Below are positions 15,644 through 22,680 of a stretch of DNA of 64,000 nt, piece by piece. The position numbers and the translations under genes were made by a program. Every line of letters begins with the position of its first letter. Within the stretch, counting starts at the first letter, position 1. The notes under the pieces were generated by a model, which saw only the letters and a list, made by a program, of their open reading frames with translations, had not been told where the DNA came from and made no database searches. Origin of the DNA: Streptococcus marmotae. GTDB taxonomy: Bacteria > Bacillota > Bacilli > Lactobacillales > Streptococcaceae. The stretch lies in contig NZ_CP015196.1 of NCBI RefSeq assembly GCF_001623565.1, forward strand, positions 434,001-498,000, read 5' to 3'.

Positions 15644-16201
15644 ATGCTAGAAAAAGTAGAACGCTTAATCGCTGAAATTAACCGAATCCATCTCGCTTAC
15701 TCGCAAGATTATTTTGAGACGGGAAAAGTTGAAAAAGTAAATTTAAAACACACCTTTTCAAAAGTACCAGTAAAGGCAATTCTGGATTATCGCCTAAACC
15801 TACACGAATCCATCAATGACTATTTAATGAAAGCAGATGTAAAAGATATCGCCTATGTTTACCGCGTCAAGACCTCCGAAAGTATCGTAGACAAGATAGA
15901 ACGCTTTTCAGAAAGACAAGACGGCTACCCAGTCAACTCCATTCTCAACGATATTTTCGGCGCTCGTATCATTCTTTCATCGGCAGATATTGCGCTAGTC
16001 ATGGAAAAGCTAGACGACTGGAAAGAACAGTTCGGGCTAAAAAATTGGTACTTACGGGACAAAGACAACTATACTGGTATCCACGTCTACTTCAAAAATA
16101 AAAGCAATCACTATTACCCGTGGGAGTTACAAATTTGGGACGAAAAAGACGTTGATAGAAACATTGAAAGCCATAGACTATATAAACGCAATTTTGTATA
16201 A
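15644..16201 (+). CDS. RelA/SpoT-domain nucleotidyltransferase-like protein
   Basis: The 185-residue protein aligns by eye with small alarmone synthetases. It has the ATP-side VYRVKTSESIVDKIERF motif (R74, K76, K84) and LNDIFGARII with D103, G106 and R108. The Y143-T-G-I-H147 segment equals the G-loop, and E161-L-Q-I is the metal-binding EIQI motif. No hydrolase domain or TGS domain is present. The family makes (p)ppGpp or, in toxic members, pyrophosphorylates tRNA or makes ppApp. Which applies here cannot be told. It lies between the membrane protein and Fic in the lysogenic cargo cassette. Confidence 0.75.
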   Translation: MLEKVERLIAEINRIHLAYSQDYFETGKVEKVNLKHTFSKVPVKAILDYRLNLHESINDYLMKADVKDIAYVYRVKTSESIVDKIERFSERQDGYPVNSILNDIFGARIILSSADIALVMEKLDDWKEQFGLKNWYLRDKDNYTGIHVYFKNKSNHYYPWELQIWDEKDVDRNIESHRLYKRNFV

Positions 16202-16211
16202 CCTATTAGCC

Positions 16212-16258
16212 CGTTGTGCATAGACAACACAAAAAGGCGTAGCAAACGCCACGCCTTC
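16212..16258 (+). terminator. Hairpins after the RelA/SpoT-domain gene
   Basis: GTTGT/ACAAC (16212-16227) and GGCGTAGC/GC-ACGCC (16235-16254) stems lie just downstream of the stop codon. The second ends in CTT rather than a T run, so termination may be partial. Confidence 0.45.
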
Positions 16259-16324
16259 GGTATAGTAGAAAAACCAATCATCGGAATTGCTCCCAATAAC
16301 TATAGTATAGCATAAATTTTTAAA

Positions 16325-16338
16325 CTGTACCAGTACAG
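16325..16338. promoter_or_regulatory. Short palindrome upstream of fic
   Basis: CTGTAC-CA-GTACAG is an inverted repeat 25 nt before the fic ATG, placed where a regulator could act. No partner is known. Confidence 0.35.
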
Positions 16339-16363
16339 AAGACGCAAACAGAAAGAAAAAAAC

Positions 16364-17032
16364 ATGACGTATAAACCCGATTATCTAGACGACATACTTG
16401 TCCGCATGGCTTATCACTCAAGCGGTATAGAAGGGAATACCATCTCACTCCCTGAAACGGTCAGCATCATCATTGAAAATAGCCTACCAGGCAACCATAA
16501 AAGCATTCGGGAGTTCTATGAGATTGAAAATCACAAGCAAGCATTTAACTTTCTTCTGGATCAGCTAGACGTCCTACCACCGCTTACCGTTGGCTTGATA
16601 CAAGACTTTCATGCACTTCTAACAGATAGGCTACAGCATGACCGCGGACGCTTTAAAACGGCGCAAAACGCCATTATCGGGGCAGAATTTAAGACCGCAA
16701 CCCCAGCAGAAACACCCTACTTGATGACCCAGTGGGCAGACAATACAAGCTACCGCCTAGAAAGCGCCAAAAGTATCCCCGAATTGCTCAACGTGCTAGC
16801 AGATACCCATATCCAGCTGGAGCGTATCCACCCATTTTCAGACGGAAACGGACGAACAGGGCGCCTAATTCTGATGTATCTGGCCATGAGATACTTAAAA
16901 GCTCCCATAATCATCAGCAAAGACGACCGCGCAAAGTATATGGAACTTCTAGCCAATCAAGACACCGCTGGACTAGCTGACCTGCTCAAACAGTCGCTAG
17001 ACTATGAGAAAGAAAGAATGAACCAGTTTTAA
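16364..17032 (+). CDS. Fic-domain AMPylase with N-terminal inhibitory motif
   Basis: The 222-residue Fic protein has the complete catalytic motif HPFSDGNGRTGR (156-167), with H156 as the base. Near the N-terminus SSGIEGN places an inhibitory glutamate (E23), the class II arrangement that blocks ATP binding until relieved. Fic enzymes transfer AMP or another nucleotide moiety to protein hydroxyls. It has no separate antitoxin gene, consistent with self-inhibition. It is the last gene of the CI-side cargo and carries a weak ribosome binding site. Confidence 0.88.
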   Translation: MTYKPDYLDDILVRMAYHSSGIEGNTISLPETVSIIIENSLPGNHKSIREFYEIENHKQAFNFLLDQLDVLPPLTVGLIQDFHALLTDRLQHDRGRFKTAQNAIIGAEFKTATPAETPYLMTQWADNTSYRLESAKSIPELLNVLADTHIQLERIHPFSDGNGRTGRLILMYLAMRYLKAPIIISKDDRAKYMELLANQDTAGLADLLKQSLDYEKERMNQF

Positions 17033-17199
17033 TAGATATAGTTATACACTATATAAGCTGCGGTTTTGCTGTTCAAAAGGGGTGCTTTTGCTAAAACAAA
17101 AGAAAATCAAACGTGACTAAAAACTGCGATTTTCCCCGTTTTCTTGATTCTAAGAAACTCAAACAGCATCCAAAACATATTGTTTTTAACTATACCCAT

Positions 17200-17325
17200 T
17201 TGACATTTTTATAAAATACCGTTATACTTGGAGGGAAAAGAGTAAAAACTTTTGACGCTAACCGTCTACGGTTGTGCCAAAACAAAAAAAAGCCCTCAAG
17301 TATCCTACCACTTGGGGGCTTCGTG
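17200..17325 (+). ncRNA. Antisense RNA (RNAII-type) of Fst module 1
   Basis: TTGACA (17200-17205), 17 bp, TATACT (17223-17228) start a short plus-strand RNA ending at the AGCCCTCAAGT/ACTTGGGGGCT hairpin (17291-17320), which also serves the convergent toxin message. The 5' part repeats the toxin start region in direct orientation (AAAAGAGTAAAAA, GAC-CT--CCG, TTGTGCC), giving complementary patches between the two RNAs. Confidence 0.7.
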
Positions 17326-17345
17326 CTGTTCAAGCGCTACCTAGG

Positions 17346-17444
17346 TTATTCCTTACCTAGCCATTCATCAAGCAATCTGACAACAATGTAGCCGATGACT
17401 GATTCGAATAGCGTAGCAAGAAAAAGAGTAAAAAAATCTGACAC
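17346..17444 (-). CDS. Fst-type type I toxin peptide, module 1
   Basis: The 32-residue peptide starts with GTG: VSDFFTLFLATLFESV, then IGYIVVRLLDEWLGKE. It is one membrane helix with a charged C-terminal tail, the Fst/Ldr pattern, with threonine in place of the usual helix proline. AAAGGAGGTGA precedes the start. Its promoter has TATAAT on the minus strand near 17493. Such peptides depolarise or disturb the membrane when the antisense RNA decays. The convergent layout with a shared terminator supports the call. Confidence 0.75.
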   Translation of the reverse strand: MSDFFTLFLATLFESVIGYIVVRLLDEWLGKE

Positions 17445-17530
17445 TTTCCGCCTCACCTCCTTTCTAAGGCGGTGCCGCTTGTGCCATCGGTTATTATATC
17501 AAATCAACCGACATCTTACAAGCTCACAGA

Positions 17531-17568
17531 AAGCCCTCTACAGCGCTTTAACGGTTTACGGTACAATC
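17531..17568 (+). repeat. 38-bp repeat upstream of toxin module 1
   Basis: This matches 17882-17919 in 35 of 38 positions. Each copy lies upstream of one toxin promoter, showing that the two modules arose by tandem duplication with a unit of about 351 bp. Confidence 0.7.
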
Positions 17569-17581
17569 AGCTAATAAAAAA

Positions 17582-17690
17582 TTGACAACCTAACAGGGTT
17601 TTATGTTATAATGACTATAACAGTAAGAAATGTATGCTATAAGCATGCAAAAAGCCCCCAACGGTTGCGACGTTGAGGGTTTTATTTTTG
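17582..17690 (+). ncRNA. Antisense RNA (RNAII-type) of Fst module 2
   Basis: TTGACA (17582-17587), a 19-bp spacer and TATAAT (17607-17612) precede a short RNA ending at CCCCAACG/CGTTGAGGG (17656-17679) and a T-rich tract. It contains GTAAGAAATGTA (17623-17634) and ATAAGCA (17639-17645), both repeated around the toxin start codon at 17788-17809, the same direct-repeat pairing used by the pAD1 par system. Confidence 0.75.
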
Positions 17691-17711
17691 GCTCCAAAAA
17701 GCCCTAAAGGG

Positions 17712-17804
17712 TTATTTATTGCGTGAGTGGAGCCAATACTCAAACAATGCTGTCAGGATAGCAACAAGCAAAGGTGCAATAAACACGGTAAGAAATGTAG
17801 CCAT
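17712..17804 (-). CDS. Fst-type type I toxin peptide, module 2
   Basis: The 30-residue peptide reads MATFLTVFIAPLLVAIL then TALFEYWLHSRNK. The AP-LLV helix start and the basic tail match plasmid pAD1 Fst closely. GGGGGGGTGAAG precedes the ATG. The minus-strand promoter is TTGCTT (17867-17872), 17 bp, TATACT (17844-17849). The direct repeats shared with the antisense RNA span the start codon, so pairing would block ribosome loading. It is a stabilisation module next to the integrase. Confidence 0.8.
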   Translation of the reverse strand: MATFLTVFIAPLLVAILTALFEYWLHSRNK

Positions 17805-17881
17805 AAGCACTTCACCCCCCCTCTATCCCAAGAGGGCAACAATAGTATAACAAAATGTAGCGCCTCAAGCAACACATTTTC

Positions 17882-17919
17882 AAGCCCTCTACAGCATTTT
17901 AACGATTTACGGTACAATC
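17882..17919 (+). repeat. 38-bp repeat upstream of toxin module 2
   Basis: This is the second copy of the repeat at 17531-17568 (35/38 identical). Confidence 0.7.
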
Positions 17920-18035
17920 TACCACCCGACACAAAACAAACGAAAATAGGGGCTGTTTTTTAAGCCCTCGCATGATAATCCACACCTTTCTTAAACTAAT
18001 CTAGCTTGCCTGCTGATGAAAGAAAGGAAACCATC

Positions 18036-19202
18036 ATGAACATCAAAGAAGTCAAGAAAAAGAACGGCAGTATCGTTTACCGTGCTAGCATTTATCTAGG
18101 TATTGATAGCCTGACAGGGAAGAAAGTTCGTACCACCGTCACCGCTCCAACTAAGAAAGGAGTCCAGAAAAAAACTAAGCTAGCAATACATAACTTCCTA
18201 ACCAACGGGGCTACAGTGGCCGAAACGGTCAGTATTGAAACCTACGATGAATTGGTCAGTCTCTGGTGGGATAGCTACAAGTACACCGTCAAAGAAAATA
18301 CACGTCAAGACATGAAAGGGTATCTAAAAAAACATATCCGCCCAGCCTTCGGCAAGTACAAACTCAAAAAAATCACCACCCCTATTATACAAAGGCAAGT
18401 TAATCAGTGGGCGAACGCGGCCAACAAAGGAGAGGCGGGCGCTTTTGCTGATTATCACTTTCTACATGCCGTAAACCGCCGTATTCTCCAGTACGGGGTA
18501 GCAATGCAAGCACTCCCAAGTAACCCCGCTAGGGATGTTCTCGTCCCTCGCAAAGCACCAAGGGACAAAGAGCCTATCAAGTACCTAGATGATGAGAATC
18601 TAAAGAAGTTTCTAGTTTATCTTGATAGCTTACCCAATACCTATCAAAATAATTTTGATACTGTATTGTACAAGTTACTTCTAGCAACTGGACTAAGAAT
18701 CAGCGAAGCCCTAGCCCTTGAATGGTCAGACATTGACTTGCAACAAGCAACCTTGGAGGTTAATAAAACACTGACCCGCTCAAGAAGCGTCAATAGCCCC
18801 AAGAGTAAGACAAGTAACCGTATTTTAGACTTGGACAAAAAGACCGTCCTCATGCTCCGATTATATAAAAATCGGCAACAAGAAAAAGCACGGGAGATAG
18901 GCGCGACCCCTACAGTAGTATTTAGCAAGCTTACCTCTAAATACATGCCACAAAATACCGCCCTACTTCGCCTAAAACAACATATCAAATCGGCAGGCGT
19001 AACAGATATAGCCTTTCATGGATTCCGACATACACATGCTAGTTTGCTTTTAAATGCTGGCTTACCCTACAAAGAGTTGCAACATCGTCTAGGACATGCT
19101 TCTATCTCAATGACGATGGACATCTATAGCCACCTATCAAAAGAAAACATGAAAAAAGCCGCCTCAGTCTTCGAAACGGCCTTGGATTCTCTAACGGGGT
19201 AA
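18036..19202 (+). CDS. int: Tyrosine integrase of the satellite
   Basis: The 388-residue recombinase has an N-terminal AP2-like arm-binding domain, a core-binding SAM-like domain (about 65-165) and a catalytic domain with R221, H328-x-x-R331, H354 and nucleophile Y364. The ATG at 18036 follows GAAAGGAAA; an earlier TTG (18006) has no site. It recombines attP with a site in the ctsR promoter. Its last codons overlap the right-hand repeats (GGGGTAACAAA) proposed as arm sites. It is of the Tn916/phage integrase family. Confidence 0.95.
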   Translation: MNIKEVKKKNGSIVYRASIYLGIDSLTGKKVRTTVTAPTKKGVQKKTKLAIHNFLTNGATVAETVSIETYDELVSLWWDSYKYTVKENTRQDMKGYLKKHIRPAFGKYKLKKITTPIIQRQVNQWANAANKGEAGAFADYHFLHAVNRRILQYGVAMQALPSNPARDVLVPRKAPRDKEPIKYLDDENLKKFLVYLDSLPNTYQNNFDTVLYKLLLATGLRISEALALEWSDIDLQQATLEVNKTLTRSRSVNSPKSKTSNRILDLDKKTVLMLRLYKNRQQEKAREIGATPTVVFSKLTSKYMPQNTALLRLKQHIKSAGVTDIAFHGFRHTHASLLLNAGLPYKELQHRLGHASISMTMDIYSHLSKENMKKAASVFETALDSLTG

Positions 19203-19221
19203 CAAACGGGGTAGTAAAAAA
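19196..19221 (+). repeat. Putative integrase arm-type sites, right end
   Basis: GGGGTAACAAA (19196-19206) and GGGGTAGTAAA (19208-19218) stand 12 bp apart and overlap the integrase stop codon. The 14-mer GGGGTAGTAAAAAA is shared with 5560-5573. Confidence 0.55.
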
Positions 19222-19246
19222 TATAAAAAGAGGCTGAAACCGCATA

Positions 19247-19262
19247 AAATCAAGGTTTTAAG
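19247..19262 (+). repeat. Right copy of a 16-bp end repeat of the satellite
   Basis: This is the partner of 5503-5518 (15/16 identical). Confidence 0.5.
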
Positions 19263-19273
19263 CCCCTATATAT

Positions 19274-19286
19274 TATCTTTGACTAT
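19274..19286. other. attR core of the satellite
   Basis: TATCTTTGACTAT is identical to attL at 5441-5453. Read on the minus strand, TATAAT (19285-19290) directly abuts it. Joining this side to the ctsR side recreates a promoter with TATAAT immediately before the CtsR box. The stretch 19203-19470 otherwise holds no gene. Confidence 0.8.
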
Positions 19287-19470
19287 TATATCGTAAATCA
19301 TAAACTTTGAAAAGCAAAAGCCACGCTGTTCTGTTTGTTCAAGGGATGTAGATTGCAACATCTTAGGGAGCATCGCTTCCTTTTTTTTTGCTAACAGATT
19401 GAACTGTACTTCTTTATCTCTTGCCTTTCTTCCTCATTTTTCCTATACTAAGAGATAGAAAGGAGTTATG

Positions 19471-19818
19471 ATGTTTACCAATTCATTTCAAGAACTCGTA
19501 CAAGATTTTACAGCAATTTCTATCGAAGAAGCTGAACGTTTACTCACGCAGGAAGAACAAGCCATTCTCTTTTTAGGACGTGCGACCTGCCCTTATTGCC
19601 AACGCTTTGTACCAAAACTCCATAGCGTTGCACAAGCTGCCGGATTAACCGTCTATTTTATTGATAGCTCTAATCCTGACCCACAACTCCAAGAACTTCG
19701 TCAGCGCTACCAAGCCGTTACGGTTCCAGCCCTCTTATATGCAGGTGCAACAGGTGTTCAGGTTCGCTGTGACAGTTCCATGACGGAAGAAGAAATCCGT
19801 CACTTTTTAGCAGGCTAA
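19471..19818 (+). CDS. Thioredoxin-like protein
   Basis: The 115-residue protein has a thioredoxin fold with the active site CPYC in LGRATCPYCQRF and the later VTVPALLYAG cis-proline segment. It resembles streptococcal bacteriocin transport accessory (Bta-like) proteins, which act as thiol oxidoreductases. There are two adjacent ATGs; the second (19471) has better spacing from AAAGGAG. It sits 1 nt before the next gene, so they form an operon. Before the satellite inserted, this pair would have been divergent from ctsR. Confidence 0.75.
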   Translation: MFTNSFQELVQDFTAISIEEAERLLTQEEQAILFLGRATCPYCQRFVPKLHSVAQAAGLTVYFIDSSNPDPQLQELRQRYQAVTVPALLYAGATGVQVRCDSSMTEEEIRHFLAG

Positions 19819-19819
19819 T

Positions 19820-20536
19820 ATGACAGCTCTACAATTCCAGTTTCAGACCGATTCTGTGACCCTCTACCACAAAAATCAATCGATTGGCACAATCCATTTC
19901 AAGGAAAATCCTTATCACAACCAAAATATTTATCTAAATTTTCAGTTGAAGCAGTACGATATAAGCCTTGCTCCTTCACTTTTTCAAGCCATTCTCCAGC
20001 ATACTAAGCGCCCTTTACAGGTCATGCTTGATTCTACAGACCAGACCCTCATCGCCTTTTTAGAGGCGGGAGGTTTTAAGTGCTTGCGGAAATGCCATGA
20101 AATGGAAGTTAGCATGCAAGATTACCTTGGAAATCCTGCCCCCATTCAATTTCAAATGGCAGAACAGTCGAGCAGCACCTATTATCGTTGCTGCAATCTA
20201 TTGCTGAATCATTATCAGGAAAGGCATAAGACAATCAGTCCATTTACAGGAGAGAAAGACGAGTTTTTCAAGGAACTTCCTTCCACTGTTTACTATCACA
20301 TTGAAAAAGACGATATCACTTGTCTCACTTTTCTTGACGGAAATGAAATTGCTTATCTTTGGGGAAAGAGCACAGACTGCCTCCAACCCTTTCTCAATCA
20401 ACTGATTCCCTATCTCTTTCAGCAATATAGCTCCATTACCTTTGAAGCAGATGATGTGGATCCCTGTGCAATGACACTTAAATCACTCTTTACAGATATC
20501 ACAGATGAACATTGGGATACTTATATCCTACGATAA
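19820..20536 (+). CDS. GNAT-like acetyltransferase family protein
   Basis: The 238-residue protein has features of the GNAT superfamily: an N-terminal beta-rich half ending in LIAFLEAGGFKCLRKCHEMEV, like the C-terminal part of an acetyltransferase fold, then a second half with ITCLTFLDGNEIAYLWG. The acetyl-CoA loop is not clear, so activity is uncertain. It is co-transcribed with the thioredoxin-like gene and followed by a strong terminator. Confidence 0.55.
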   Translation: MTALQFQFQTDSVTLYHKNQSIGTIHFKENPYHNQNIYLNFQLKQYDISLAPSLFQAILQHTKRPLQVMLDSTDQTLIAFLEAGGFKCLRKCHEMEVSMQDYLGNPAPIQFQMAEQSSSTYYRCCNLLLNHYQERHKTISPFTGEKDEFFKELPSTVYYHIEKDDITCLTFLDGNEIAYLWGKSTDCLQPFLNQLIPYLFQQYSSITFEADDVDPCAMTLKSLFTDITDEHWDTYILR

Positions 20537-20542
20537 ACACTA

Positions 20543-20571
20543 AAAAAGGGAAAACATTCGTTTCCCTTTTT
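20543..20571 (+). terminator. Bidirectional terminator between the acetyltransferase-like gene and tsf
   Basis: AAAAGGGAAA pairs with TTTCCCTTTT, with T tracts on both strands, between convergent genes. Confidence 0.85.
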
Positions 20572-20579
20572 ATCTATTC

Positions 20580-21620
20580 TTATTTACCAAGAGCCGCAGC
20601 CATTGTAGCAGCAACTTCTGATTCAAAGTCGTTCGCTGCTTTTTCAATTCCTTCACCCACTTCGAAACGAGCAAATGTTACAACGCTAGCGTTTACTGAG
20701 TCAAGGTAGGCTTCAACTGTCTTGCTATCATCCATGATGTAAACTTGTGCAAGGAGTGTGTATGCTTGGTCAACTTTTGTATTGTCAAGCATGAAGCGAT
20801 CCATTTTACCTGGAAGGATTTTATCCCAGATTTTTTCTGGTTTGCCTTCAGCAGCAAGTTCTGCTTTGATGTCTTCTTCTGCTTGAGCAATTACATCGTC
20901 AGACAATTGTGCTTTTGATCCATATTTCAAGAATGGAAGGGCTGGTTTACCAACCATTGCACGGCTTTCGTTGTCTTGTTCAATTTTGTGGTTCAATTGT
21001 GCCAATTCATCTTTCACGAATTGCTCATCCAATTCTTTGTATGAAAGAACAGTTGGTTTCATCGCAGCGATGTGCATTGATACTTGTTTTGCAAGTGTTT
21101 CGTCGCCACCTTCGATGACAGAGATAACACCGATACGTCCGCCATTATGTTGGTAAGCACCAAATGCTTGTGCATCTGTTTTTTCAATTAAGGCAAAACG
21201 ACGGAATGAGATTTTTTCTCCGATTGTCGCAGTTGCGTTTACGTAAGCTGCTTCAAGCGTTTCACCTGAAGGCATTGTAAGAGCAAGTGCTTCTTCGTTG
21301 TTAGCTGGTTTTCCTTCTGCGATTACTTTAGCTGTTTCGTTTACCAATTCAACGAATTGAGCGTTTTTCGCAACGAAGTCAGTTTCAGCGTTGACCTCAA
21401 CAACTGCTGCTACATTTCCATCCACGTAAACACCAGTCAAACCTTCTGCCGCTACACGATCAGCTTTCTTAGCTGCTTTTGCCATCCCTTTTTCACGAAG
21501 CAATTCAATCGCTTTTTCGATGTCACCATCTACTTCAACAAGGGCTTTCTTCGCGTCCATGACACCAGCACCAGATTTTTCACGCAAGTCTTTTACAAGC
21601 TTAGCTGTAATTTCTGCCAT
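20580..21620 (-). CDS. tsf: Translation elongation factor Ts
   Basis: EF-Ts exchanges GDP on EF-Tu. The 346-residue protein opens with [24 protein letters not shown] and contains the core TDFVAKN motif that contacts EF-Tu, as expected for streptococci. It follows rpsB in the usual rpsB-tsf operon, with an internal hairpin between them. Confidence 0.97.
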   Translation of the reverse strand: MAEITAKLVKDLREKSGAGVMDAKKALVEVDGDIEKAIELLREKGMAKAAKKADRVAAEGLTGVYVDGNVAAVVEVNAETDFVAKNAQFVELVNETAKVIAEGKPANNEEALALTMPSGETLEAAYVNATATIGEKISFRRFALIEKTDAQAFGAYQHNGGRIGVISVIEGGDETLAKQVSMHIAAMKPTVLSYKELDEQFVKDELAQLNHKIEQDNESRAMVGKPALPFLKYGSKAQLSDDVIAQAEEDIKAELAAEGKPEKIWDKILPGKMDRFMLDNTKVDQAYTLLAQVYIMDDSKTVEAYLDSVNASVVTFARFEVGEGIEKAANDFESEVAATMAAALGK

Positions 21621-21654
21621 TATTCGATCTCCTATTTTAGTTTAATATATTTAG

Positions 21655-21682
21655 AAAAAAGGGGAGGGCTGAGCCCCGCCCC
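21655..21682 (-). terminator. Attenuating terminator between rpsB and tsf
   Basis: On the minus strand GGGG-GGGCT/AGCCC-CCCC is followed by six T residues in the 82-nt gap. It probably lowers tsf expression relative to rpsB. Confidence 0.7.
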
Positions 21683-21702
21683 TTAGGATGTTTTACGATT
21701 TA

Positions 21703-22485
21703 TTAATTGTTGTCGCCTTCTACAACTTCAACGATTTCTTCGATAGATGTTGCTTCTGTTTCAGTAGCTGCCAATTCTGCTTCTACTGATTCAACGCTGT
21801 CTTCACCTTGACGACCTTCGATAATTGCATCAGCCATTTTCGCAGTGATCAATTTAACAGCGCGGATTGCATCGTCGTTTGCTGGGATGATAACATCGAT
21901 ATCATCTGGATCTGTGTTTGTGTCGACCATCGCAACAACTGGGATACCCAATTTTTTCGCTTCTTTAACAGCGATTTGCTCTTTATGTGGGTCAACAACG
22001 AACATAACATCTGGAATACGTGGCATATCTGCGATACCACCCAAGAATTTTTCAAGACGAGCACGTTGTTTATTCAACAATGCTACTTCTTTCTTAGGAA
22101 GAACGTCAAATGTTCCTTCTTCTTCCATACGGTTGATTTCTTTCAAACGAGCAATACGTTTTTGAATTGTTCCCCAGTTTGTAAGAGTTCCACCCAACCA
22201 ACGGTGGTTGATGAAGTATTGACCAGAACGGATAGCTTCGTCTTTCACTGCTTCTGCAGCTTGTTTTTTCGTACCAACGAACAAGATAACTGCATCGTTT
22301 GCTGCTGCATCACGGATAAAATCGTATGCTTGATCAGCTAATTTTACAGTTTGTTGAAGGTCGATAACGTGGATCCCGTTACGCTCTGTAAAGATGTATT
22401 TTGCCATCTTAGGGTTCCAGCGACGAGTTTGGTGACCAAAGTGAACACCAGCCTCAAGAAGTTGTTTCATTGAAATTACTGCCAT
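21703..22485 (-). CDS. rpsB: 30S ribosomal protein S2
   Basis: The 260-residue protein has the S2 hallmarks [22 protein letters not shown] at the start, RWLGGTLTN, and [19 protein letters not shown] near the end, with an acidic tail. It is first in the rpsB-tsf operon. The promoter lies at 22605-22633 and a leader of about 110 nt is suited to autoregulation by S2. Confidence 0.98.
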   Translation of the reverse strand: MAVISMKQLLEAGVHFGHQTRRWNPKMAKYIFTERNGIHVIDLQQTVKLADQAYDFIRDAAANDAVILFVGTKKQAAEAVKDEAIRSGQYFINHRWLGGTLTNWGTIQKRIARLKEINRMEEEGTFDVLPKKEVALLNKQRARLEKFLGGIADMPRIPDVMFVVDPHKEQIAVKEAKKLGIPVVAMVDTNTDPDDIDVIIPANDDAIRAVKLITAKMADAIIEGRQGEDSVESVEAELAATETEATSIEEIVEVVEGDNN

Positions 22486-22604
22486 GAGTAATGTCTCCTT
22501 TTTGTTTATTCTCCTCTCTCAAACGTCAACTTGCAGTCCAACCTTACGGCAACAGGCCCACAATGGATTTGAGATGAGTATTTATTGCTTTTCACAACTC
22601 TATT

Positions 22605-22633
22605 ATCTTACCAAATTTAACAGGATTTGGCAA
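22605..22633 (-). promoter_or_regulatory. rpsB-tsf promoter
   Basis: On the minus strand TTGCCA (22628-22633), 17 bp, TAAGAT (22605-22610). The 5' leader 22486-22598 contains short GC-rich segments that could fold, as in S2 leaders. The IS30 element ends about 48 bp upstream of the -35. Confidence 0.7.
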
Positions 22634-22680
22634 GGGATTTGGTGCTTTTAATGAGAATAAATGCAAATGGTAATTTCCAA

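Larger units (their letters stand above)
5441..19286. mobile_element. Phage satellite (PICI-like chromosomal island), about 13.8 kb
   Basis: The segment is bounded by 13-bp direct repeats and has a tyrosine integrase at its right end and a divergent Cro/CI switch. Other genes include a VirE-type replication helicase beside iterons, a small-terminase-like gene, a minor-capsid-like gene and an ArpU-like regulator. There is no large terminase, portal, tail or lysis gene. That gene set and size fit a streptococcal satellite that uses a helper phage for particles, rather than a full prophage or an ICE (no relaxase or conjugation genes). It interrupts the ctsR promoter. Cargo includes HicAB, a RelA/SpoT-domain protein, Fic and two Fst-type toxins. 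Confidence 0.85.

Noticed and set aside
5441..19286. Interpretation as an ICE or a complete prophage
   Set aside because: No relaxase, coupling protein or T4SS gene, and no large terminase, portal, tail, holin or lysin. The length and gene set fit a satellite.
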